From Christensenella sp. UBA2853 (GTDB taxonomy: Bacteria; Bacillota; Clostridia; Christensenellales; Aristaeellaceae), in NCBI GenBank assembly GCA_002350845.1, contig DEFL01000072.1:6591-70590 (forward strand): DNA of 64,000 nt. The letters are read 5' to 3'. A model generated the notes under the pieces. The model searched no databases. It was given only the letters and a program-made list of their open reading frames with translations, and was not told the origin of the DNA. Below are positions 19,028-26,479 of the stretch, piece after piece (positions within the stretch are counted from its first letter, which is position 1; each line of letters starts with the position of its first letter). The translations under genes were made by a program, and so were the position numbers.

Positions 19028-20464
19028 ATGATGAAGAAAATCTGGGCGGCTGTACTTACGCTGTTGATTCTCGCAATGAGTGTATCTGCTTTTGCGTCTG
19101 ATACTACTACAGATACTACTACAGATACTACATTGGAGGCGAACGGAGAACAGGGTGCATTTTCAGCAGCAGACACTCCTGAAGTTCAAGACAAGGTGCT
19201 GGTTCTTGAAAAAGAACTGAAAGTGTATAACCTGGATGAATCTAAAGTGAATGCGCCAACAATCACATATAAATATACAATTGCTCCAGGTTCTGCTGGC
19301 AAGACAGTCACTGATAATTCTGACAAACATGCAGCAAATCCACCCCAATCTGTCACAGCTCCAACTAAAGCGGGCATTATCAATGAAACCAGCACTATTG
19401 CGGTGAATGGAACAAATACTACTGGAACGGTATCTTTTTCTGCGGAAACAGATGAACTGGATGCAGGGACAGACGGTGTTAAAAATGTAAAGCCCATTTC
19501 CATTGATTTCTCAAAGGTTGTCTTTACTGGTGCTGGTATTTACCGTTATACAATCACAGAATCCTTGGCGGAAGGTTTTGAGTATGACAATACGGGTGTA
19601 ACCGAGACCAAGATTTCTGGTTCCGAAACTCCTGGTTCTCATGTACGCTATGTTGACGTGTATGTAAAGCCTACGGATAGAAAGAATGGTGAGACTCCTG
19701 TATTTCAAAACGGACTTACTGCAGATGAATGGGATATTTATGGCTTTACCTGCTTCTATAATGATAAAGATATCACGGATTCAGATAAAACTAAAAAGGC
19801 AGTAAAGACCACTGGCTTTGTGGACGGCACAACAAATGGTTCCACAAAAGTTCTTGCTGACCAGTACTACACCTACAACCTGACGATCAGCAAGACGGTT
19901 GAAGGGGATAATTTTGCTAAGCTTAATCATCAGTTCCCCTTTACAGTCATTTTTACCAATGGGGATGTAAAGAAGGATATTCAGCTGAAGACAAAAACAA
20001 ATGGGACTGTGACAGATTTTACGCATGAGGTCGGTGAACCGACATGGAGTGGTGTTGCAACTCTCCTAAGCGGCGGAAGCATCAAGTACATCGGTATCCC
20101 CATGGGCACAGATGTTGAAGTCTATGAAACCAATGATGTGGCTGGTACAACCTATCAAGTTACAACAACCAGAACGAACGCTACAACCGAAACTGCAACG
20201 GATGCTATGGTTATCGCAACTGCTAACACGCCCACCTCAGACCCTCAGGCAACAAATAAACCGGACTATCAGTCCACCAAGTCCATCATTGAAACCACCA
20301 AGAATGAAGATGACGATAAAGTTCATACAATCGCCATCACCAACACTCTGGTCACCATTTCTCCGACCGGTGTTGTGCTCCGTATTGCACCGTACATCAT
20401 GATTCTGGCCGCAGGCATCATCCTGCTTCTTGTCAGCCGCCGCAGAAAGGCTGTTCAGGACTGA
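19028..20464 (+). CDS. Backbone (major) pilin, Spy0128-like with ISPTG sorting signal
   Basis: The 478-residue protein is the likely pilus shaft subunit. I start it at ATG 19028: a good AAGGA lies ~8 bases upstream and the signal peptide (MMKKIWAAVLTLLILAMSVSAFA) begins there, although the frame is open to 18914. The mature N-terminus is a Thr/Asp repeat. Two isopeptide-type pilin domains follow. The first spans ~50-220 (VLVLEKELKVYNLDES ... E-box-like YRYTITESLAEGFEYDNTG). The second spans ~270-430 (YTYNLTISKTVEGDNF). Both resemble the streptococcal T-antigen pilin Spy0128. The sorting signal is ISPTG, a hydrophobic helix and RRRK. The gene is clearly more AT-rich than its neighbours. Confidence 0.88.
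   Translation: MMKKIWAAVLTLLILAMSVSAFASDTTTDTTTDTTLEANGEQGAFSAADTPEVQDKVLVLEKELKVYNLDESKVNAPTITYKYTIAPGSAGKTVTDNSDKHAANPPQSVTAPTKAGIINETSTIAVNGTNTTGTVSFSAETDELDAGTDGVKNVKPISIDFSKVVFTGAGIYRYTITESLAEGFEYDNTGVTETKISGSETPGSHVRYVDVYVKPTDRKNGETPVFQNGLTADEWDIYGFTCFYNDKDITDSDKTKKAVKTTGFVDGTTNGSTKVLADQYYTYNLTISKTVEGDNFAKLNHQFPFTVIFTNGDVKKDIQLKTKTNGTVTDFTHEVGEPTWSGVATLLSGGSIKYIGIPMGTDVEVYETNDVAGTTYQVTTTRTNATTETATDAMVIATANTPTSDPQATNKPDYQSTKSIIETTKNEDDDKVHTIAITNTLVTISPTGVVLRIAPYIMILAAGIILLLVSRRRKAVQD
19100..19132 (+). repeat. 12-bp tandem repeat in the pilin N-terminus
   Basis: GATACTACTACA occurs twice in tandem (19100-19111, 19112-19123), with a partial third copy. It encodes the Asp-Thr-Thr-Thr repeats at the start of the mature pilin. 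Copy-number change would keep the reading frame. Confidence 0.8.
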
Positions 20465-20488
20465 AACGTGAATCAATAAAATGCACAT

Positions 20489-20573
20489 GGGGTGGCTCCC
20501 TTCTCAGGAGCCACCCCGCCCATTCCTGCACGTATGCTGAGCAGAGGACACGGGACACATGTCTTCTGCTCAG
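20489..20573 (+). promoter_or_regulatory. Two consecutive hairpins between pilin and SipA-like gene
   Basis: Hairpin 1 pairs GGGGTGGCTCC (20489-20499) with GGAGCCACCCC (20507-20517), 11 bp perfect, with no T-run after it. Hairpin 2 pairs CTGAGCAGA (20537-20545) with TCTGCTCAG (20565-20573), with a further GACA/TGTC pairing inside. Without T-runs these are more likely RNA-stabilising or partial-termination elements than full terminators. Confidence 0.6.
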
Positions 20574-20601
20574 TATATGACAGGCCGTGAAAGGAAAGCA
20601 T

Positions 20602-21315
20602 ATGGACGACAATAAAGAAAAGATGAAAATACCCGGCACACAGGAAAAAACAGCACCTGTGGACGAGAAAGCAGCCATACGGCAGAAACTGCATAAAAGG
20701 CATATGCGGGCACTGAGAGATATCCTGATCCGCTTGGGTATGCTTCTGCTGGTGGTGTATATCCTGTTTTTCCATCTGGTAGGTGTCACCAAGATGCCGA
20801 GCGGAGATATGTATCCCAGAATCGACGCAGGAGACTTTGTCCTGTACTATCGTCTGGAAAAGAACGACATCCATGCCCAGGATATCATTGTCTTTGAGAA
20901 GCCTACGGCATCCCTGGAAGCCTCGTATCAGGAGCATAAAGAAGCAGAAACACAGGCGGCTGCAGGAAAGACGTGGTGGAGGAAATCACTGGACTGGCTG
21001 GGATTTCGGGATCCTGCGGATCCGCCCAAGACACTCTTTGTCTGCCGCGTGGTGGCAGGCCCGGGGGATACCGTGGAAATCGGAAACTCCAGTCATCTGA
21101 TCGTAAACGGAAACCCTCAGGTGGAGACCAATATTTTTTATCCAACCCCGCTGTATGAAGGCTTTGTCAGATATCCCTTGACGCTCGGGGATGGTGAGTA
21201 CTTTGTACTTGCGGACTACCGGAACGGCGGCGCAGACAGCCGCTTCTTCGGAGCTGTGCGTTTGGACGAAGTGCTCGGCACCGTGATTACCATTGCAAGA
21301 AGAAATAATCTGTGA
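20602..21315 (+). CDS. SipA-like signal peptidase I homologue, catalytic dyad absent (pilus assembly factor)
   Basis: The 237-residue protein has a charged cytoplasmic N-terminus, one membrane helix (~45-62) and a type I signal peptidase fold. Aligning GDMYPRIDAGDFV with the usual SMxPTL box puts Asp69 where the catalytic Ser should be. In box D, VCRVVAGPGDTVEI has Cys148 in place of the general-base Lys. Box E (LADYRNGGADSRFFG) is recognisable. Streptococcus pyogenes SipA, needed for class B sortase pilus polymerisation, also lacks both residues, with Asp at the Ser position. This is therefore probably a non-peptidase pilus factor rather than a processing enzyme. ATG 20602 is preferred over GTG 20587 because AAAGGAAAG directly precedes it. 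Confidence 0.85.
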   Translation: MDDNKEKMKIPGTQEKTAPVDEKAAIRQKLHKRHMRALRDILIRLGMLLLVVYILFFHLVGVTKMPSGDMYPRIDAGDFVLYYRLEKNDIHAQDIIVFEKPTASLEASYQEHKEAETQAAAGKTWWRKSLDWLGFRDPADPPKTLFVCRVVAGPGDTVEIGNSSHLIVNGNPQVETNIFYPTPLYEGFVRYPLTLGDGEYFVLADYRNGGADSRFFGAVRLDEVLGTVITIARRNNL

Positions 21316-21393
21316 GTCCGGTCTGCGGGCGGAAAAGGCGGATGATGCGTTCCGCGGCGCAGAAGAAGAAACCGGAAGGAAAGGAGGCGCAGC

Positions 21394-24300
21394 ATGGCAG
21401 ACCATGATGATCTGAAAAACCCAGAGCCCCATGCGGCCCCGGAGAAAACACTGGTGGACAACATCATCGAACTGGCGCTCAGCGCCGGCGGCGGGGCAGT
21501 GACACTGCTGTCCGGCCTTCTTGCTGCTGTCCTGATTCTTTATTCCGGTTACGTGCTCTATGACACCTTTGCCACCGAACGCGCAGCGTCCTCCAATGCG
21601 TGGGACCTTCTGCAATATAAGCCGGAAATCCTGGAGGACAACGGATCTGCCCTGAATGCGGATGCGCTGGCGGAGATCAATGAAGACTACCGGGCATGGC
21701 TGACCGTCTATGATACGAACATCGATTACCCTGTTGTACAGGGCCCGGATGACTATTATTACGCGTATCATGACATTTACAATGAGTCTTCCCTGACCGG
21801 TGCCATCTATTTGGCTGCTGGAAACAGTGCAGACTTTTCGGATACCTATAACGTCATCTACGGCCACCACATGGATAACGGCGCCATGTTCGGAGGACTG
21901 GACCACATGACCGGTAATGAAACCGGCGTGGTGGTGACAAGAGACAAAATCTATGATGTCCAGTACTTCGCCGTCATCACAACCGACGCCTATGAACATG
22001 AGATCTACGATGTCGGCAACCGCAAGGATTCCGTGCTCGATTTCCTGCGCTCCGGTGGGGAAGGCGGCGTCGGTGTCGGGACGAATGTCGTCTACTTCAA
22101 TGAGGAGGCGGCAGAGGATGCAGTCAAACTGGTTGCCCTCTCCACCTGTGCCAACGTAAACACAAACGGCCGTCTGGTTGTCATCGGTAAAATGACAGAG
22201 CACATCGTGATGAAGGATGTCACTGTGCAGAAGGTCTGGAAAGACCGGGAGAATCAGGATGGCATTCGTCCTGCATCCCTGAAGGTGAAGGCAAGCGACG
22301 GAACCGAGGCCGTGCTGACAGAAAGCAACGGCTGGAAAGCGGTTGTCTCCCTGCCGAAGTATGACAATGCAGGAGAAATCATCTATACCTGGACGGAAGA
22401 AACGGTCCCCGGATATCACCTGACAGGCAATGTCACACAGGGCGATGTCACAACTCTGATCAACACGCACGTGCCGGCCACAAAAGCGGTCATGGTCCGG
22501 AAAGTGTGGACAGATGATGAGAACCGGGATGGAAAGCGTCCGGAAGAATTGACCGTGACGCTGAATAACGGCATTGCCGTTACACTCAATGAAGAAAATG
22601 ACTGGAAGGCCACGGTTGCAGGTCTCTATGTCTATGAAAACGGTCAGCCGATTCAGTATGCCTGGACAGAAGGCGAGATCGAAGGGTATACGCTGACCGG
22701 GAATGAAACGCAAAACGATGAAACCACACTGACCAATACGCACGTGCCTGAGACAGTATCTCTGGGTGTTCAGAAGATCTGGCTGGATGCAGACAATCAG
22801 GACGGCATCCGTCCCGAGACAGTCACAGTGACGCTGTATGCAAACGATACAGCGGCAGGAACCGTCACGCTCAGTGAAGCGAATGAATGGACGGACACCA
22901 TTGATAACCTGTATGTCAATGAAAACGGCCAGCCGATCGTTTACCGCTGGGAAGAAGAGAAGATTGAGGGCTATGAGCTGACCCGTGTCACAGAAGGCGC
23001 GGTGACAACGCTTGAAAACACACATATCCCTGCGACCGTAGAACTGACGGTTTCCAAGGTCTGGGATGATGACAGCAACCGGGACGGTCTGCGTCCGGGA
23101 AGCCTCCAGGTGACGCTCAGCAACGGACAGAGCGTGACGCTCAATGAGAACAATCACTGGACGGCAGGGATTGAAAACCTGCCGGAGTTCAGTGCAGGCA
23201 AGCGCATTACCTATACCTGGACAGAAGCCGATGTACCGGGCTACACCCTGAAGAGCACGGTCACAGCAGGCAGTGAAACCATTCTCACCAACCGTCATGA
23301 AACCGATAAGACGGTGGCGACGGTCACAAAGGTCTGGGACGATGACGGGAACCGGGATGGATTGCGTCCCGCCAACCTGAAGGTCACACTGTCCAACGGG
23401 ACAGAAGTGACCCTGAATGATGAAAACCTGTGGACTGCCACCGTGGAAGGTCTGCTGGTGAATGAAAACGGTCAGCCGATCACCTACACCTGGACTGAGG
23501 AAGCCGTCACCGGATATACGTCGAGCGAGGAAGTCGCAGGAACAACCACCAAGATCACCAACCGCCATGAGATTGCCGTCACCGATCTTTCCGTGGTCAA
23601 GGAATGGGATGACGCAGACAATCAGGACGGCATCCGTCCTTCGGAAATCCATGTCGCTCTGACAGCCAACGGGACAGAGGTCGGATCGCTGACACTGAAG
23701 GCGGAAGAAGACTGGACAGGAACCATTAGAAACCTGCCCGTGAATGACGGCGGAGAGCCGATCAACTATCAGTGGACAGAGGCCAGCATTCCCGGATATA
23801 CGCTGAAAGAGTCTGTCCTGGAAGGCACCCGCACAACGCTCATCAACCATCATACGCCGGAAACAGCCACGCTGACGGTGCGCAAAGTCTGGGATGACAA
23901 CAGAAACCAGGACGGCATCCGTCCTTCGGGAATCAGAGTCACCCTGAAGGGCAACGGAACAGAGGTTGGGTCCGTTACGCTCACTGAAGCGAAGACCTGG
24001 CGTGACTCCATTGAGAATCTCCCGGTCTATGCGAACGGACAGAAGATTACGTATCAGTGGACAGAAGACAGCATCCCCGGATACACGCTGACAGGCACGG
24101 AAGAGAAGGACCATGTCACGACTCTGACCAACCGTCACACCCCGGAAACAACGACCCTGAGTGTCCGGAAAGTCTGGGATGACGACAATGATCGTGACAG
24201 GCTCCGCCCGAGCATTCTGGCGGTCACACTTATGGCCAATGGAGAAGAATCGGGAACTGTCAGTCTGAACCGGGCCAATGACTGGACCGCATCCATGGAG

Positions 24301-26391
24301 GATGTGCCGGTGTTTGCCGCAGGCGAGCGGATTGTGTATACCTGGAGCGAGGAAAACGTGGAAGGATACACACCGCTGGCCCCGAAGACGGAAGGCACTG
24401 TCACTACGCTGACCAACACGCATGTGCCGGCAGCTGTGTCCCTGACCGTGGTCAAAGTCTGGGAGGATGACGGAGACCGGGACGGCAGACGTCCGGATAC
24501 GCTCAGTGTCACCCTCATCGCCAATGAACATGAATACCGGACAGAAGAACTGACAAAGGGCAGCGGATGGACGACCACGGTAGAAGTGCCCCTGAATGAA
24601 AACGGCAGGGCGATCAACTACTCGTGGAAGGAAGCCGACGTGCCTGGCTATACCGGAAAACGCACTGTTGACGGCCATACAACCACATTTACCAACAGCC
24701 ATACCCCGGCCACGACATCCCGGACCGTTGTGAAAGTCTGGAATGACGGGGACAACCAGGACGGTCTGCGTCCGCAGACCCTGCCGGTCTATCTCATGGC
24801 AGACGGTCAGCCGGTGCAGACGGTCGACCTGAGCGAAGCAAACCAGTGGACAGCCACGGCGGAAAATCTCCATGTCTATGAGCATGGCGTGCCGATTGTC
24901 TATTCCTGGCATGAGGACCCAGTCACTGGATATGACAAAGTGAAGGCGTCGACCAACGGACTGACGACGGTGCTGACCAATACGCATGTGCCTGCTGTAC
25001 AGGACATGACGGTGAAAAAGGTCTGGAATGACGCGGAAAACAACGACGGATTCCGCCCGGATACCCTGAGTGTGAAGCTGCTCGCGGACGGCCAGCCGGT
25101 CGGCATCGTGGAACTGAAGGCAGGCAACAACTGGCAGGCCACGCTGCCCGCGCTTCCTGTGTTTGCTGCCGGACAGCGCATTGTCTATACCTGGGACGAG
25201 GGTACGATTGAGCACTATACGCAGAACGGAAATGTCACCAGCGGAGAAGTCACGGTACTCACCAACGAGCATGAGAATGAACGCACGGTGGCCACGGTGA
25301 TCATTGTCTGGGATGACGATGATGACCGGGACGGCGTGCGGCCGGACAGCGTGGAGGTCACGCTGTCGAATGGAACCGTGGTTACCGTCCGTGCATCGGA
25401 AGACTGGACAGCCACGGTGGAAAACCTGCCCAAGTACCATAACGGCGAGGAGATTCAGTACGGTTGGACCGAAGCGCCGGTCAGCGAGTATGAACAGACC
25501 GGGTATGAGACGGAAGGCACGGTTACCACGATTACAAATACGCACAGGATTGCACGGACCTCTGTCACGGTCATCAAGGTCTGGGATGACGATGACAACC
25601 GCGACGGCATCCGTCCGGAAACCCTGTATGCAACGCTGAGCACAGGGGATACCATCAAACTGAATCAGGCAAACGGATGGAAAGCCACCATTTCGGACCT
25701 CCCTGTCTATGTCAATCATGGGCGTCAGATTATCTATACGTGGACAGAGGAAGTCCCCAAGGGATACAAACAGGCCTATCCGCAGACGGAGAATGGTGTC
25801 ACGACGCTCAAGAACACCCATGAACCCGAAACGATTGACCTGACTGTGAAGAAGGTCTGGAAGGACACGGATGATTCCGCAAGACCGGGCAGACTGACCA
25901 TGACGCTCCACGGCGGAGAGGAAGAAAAGACGGTCGTGCTCAGTGCGGGCAACCGCTGGACCGGAACGATCACCGGACTGTACCGGTACAGCGGCGGTAA
26001 GGAAATCCAGTACACCTGGACAGAGCCCGCAGTGCCCGGATACAAGAAGACCGGCGAGAAGACAGAAAACGGCACGACCATCATCACCAATACGCAGCAG
26101 GAGACGGATGACCAGTATACCCTGACCATCCATTACGTGTATCCGGATGGAAGACAGGCTGCCCCGGATTATACGGCAGACCTTGCATCCGGCGCTCAGT
26201 ACAATGTGGCGTCCCCGGTGATTGACGGCTATCTTGCCCTGACTCAGCTGGTGTCGGGCACCATGCCTGCAGAGGATGTGGAAATCACTGTCATCTATAT
26301 CCCGGTCATGGGTGAAATCATCAGCCGTGATGCGGGCGCACCGCTGGGATTCGGCCGGATCCATATCGATACCGGCGATTGTCTGGAGTAA
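21394..26391 (+). CDS. Class B sortase fused to 14 Cna-B isopeptide repeats
   Basis: The 1665-residue protein has a short cytosolic N-terminus, one membrane helix (~30-55), and a class B sortase domain (~75-265). The likely catalytic residues are His158 (IYGHHMDNGAMFGGL), Cys252 (ALSTC) and Arg260 (NTNGR). Fourteen tandem Cna-B domains of 90-95 residues follow (~275-1570). Each begins with a xVxKVWxDxxNxDGxRP-like strand and holds YxWxE and TNTH-type motifs, which give the Lys, Glu and Asn of an intramolecular isopeptide bond. A MucBP/InlB-like domain (~1570-1645) ends the protein; there is no sorting signal. SD GGAGG is 6 bases upstream. Being next to the pilin and SipA-like genes, it is the probable pilus polymerase. 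Confidence 0.93.
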   Translation: MADHDDLKNPEPHAAPEKTLVDNIIELALSAGGGAVTLLSGLLAAVLILYSGYVLYDTFATERAASSNAWDLLQYKPEILEDNGSALNADALAEINEDYRAWLTVYDTNIDYPVVQGPDDYYYAYHDIYNESSLTGAIYLAAGNSADFSDTYNVIYGHHMDNGAMFGGLDHMTGNETGVVVTRDKIYDVQYFAVITTDAYEHEIYDVGNRKDSVLDFLRSGGEGGVGVGTNVVYFNEEAAEDAVKLVALSTCANVNTNGRLVVIGKMTEHIVMKDVTVQKVWKDRENQDGIRPASLKVKASDGTEAVLTESNGWKAVVSLPKYDNAGEIIYTWTEETVPGYHLTGNVTQGDVTTLINTHVPATKAVMVRKVWTDDENRDGKRPEELTVTLNNGIAVTLNEENDWKATVAGLYVYENGQPIQYAWTEGEIEGYTLTGNETQNDETTLTNTHVPETVSLGVQKIWLDADNQDGIRPETVTVTLYANDTAAGTVTLSEANEWTDTIDNLYVNENGQPIVYRWEEEKIEGYELTRVTEGAVTTLENTHIPATVELTVSKVWDDDSNRDGLRPGSLQVTLSNGQSVTLNENNHWTAGIENLPEFSAGKRITYTWTEADVPGYTLKSTVTAGSETILTNRHETDKTVATVTKVWDDDGNRDGLRPANLKVTLSNGTEVTLNDENLWTATVEGLLVNENGQPITYTWTEEAVTGYTSSEEVAGTTTKITNRHEIAVTDLSVVKEWDDADNQDGIRPSEIHVALTANGTEVGSLTLKAEEDWTGTIRNLPVNDGGEPINYQWTEASIPGYTLKESVLEGTRTTLINHHTPETATLTVRKVWDDNRNQDGIRPSGIRVTLKGNGTEVGSVTLTEAKTWRDSIENLPVYANGQKITYQWTEDSIPGYTLTGTEEKDHVTTLTNRHTPETTTLSVRKVWDDDNDRDRLRPSILAVTLMANGEESGTVSLNRANDWTASMEDVPVFAAGERIVYTWSEENVEGYTPLAPKTEGTVTTLTNTHVPAAVSLTVVKVWEDDGDRDGRRPDTLSVTLIANEHEYRTEELTKGSGWTTTVEVPLNENGRAINYSWKEADVPGYTGKRTVDGHTTTFTNSHTPATTSRTVVKVWNDGDNQDGLRPQTLPVYLMADGQPVQTVDLSEANQWTATAENLHVYEHGVPIVYSWHEDPVTGYDKVKASTNGLTTVLTNTHVPAVQDMTVKKVWNDAENNDGFRPDTLSVKLLADGQPVGIVELKAGNNWQATLPALPVFAAGQRIVYTWDEGTIEHYTQNGNVTSGEVTVLTNEHENERTVATVIIVWDDDDDRDGVRPDSVEVTLSNGTVVTVRASEDWTATVENLPKYHNGEEIQYGWTEAPVSEYEQTGYETEGTVTTITNTHRIARTSVTVIKVWDDDDNRDGIRPETLYATLSTGDTIKLNQANGWKATISDLPVYVNHGRQIIYTWTEEVPKGYKQAYPQTENGVTTLKNTHEPETIDLTVKKVWKDTDDSARPGRLTMTLHGGEEEKTVVLSAGNRWTGTITGLYRYSGGKEIQYTWTEPAVPGYKKTGEKTENGTTIITNTQQETDDQYTLTIHYVYPDGRQAAPDYTADLASGAQYNVASPVIDGYLALTQLVSGTMPAEDVEITVIYIPVMGEIISRDAGAPLGFGRIHIDTGDCLE
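22217..26100 (+). repeat. Array of 14 Cna-B repeats (270-285 bp units) within the sortase gene
   Basis: The candidate isopeptide lysines lie at residues 280, 370, 461, 555, 646, 736, 831, 926, 1021, 1114, 1209, (Ile1304), 1395 and 1487. Spacing is 90-95 residues, and every unit keeps the Glu in YxWxE and the terminal Asn. Unit 12 has Ile at the Lys position. The DNA is diverged enough that long identical stretches are few, but the unit boundaries are clear. Confidence 0.9.
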
Positions 26392-26479
26392 CCTTCTCTG
26401 CGGATCATGCGGGCACTCTCAGCGCCAGGGACGTTTCCCGGCGCTGAGAACCGCTGCTGCGGAGAGAAAGGAGAGACCA

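Noticed and set aside
20602..21315. Annotation as a working signal peptidase I
   Set aside because: The Ser and Lys of the catalytic dyad are replaced by Asp69 and Cys148.
22217..26100. CRISPR-like periodicity in the repeat array
   Set aside because: The units are 270-285 bp, in frame, and encode Cna-B domains; there are no short repeats with unique spacers.
20986..26364. A 1792-codon open frame on the minus strand opposite the sortase and SipA-like genes
   Set aside because: It is antisense to clearly homologous genes, has no SD and arises from the periodic codons of the Cna-B repeats.
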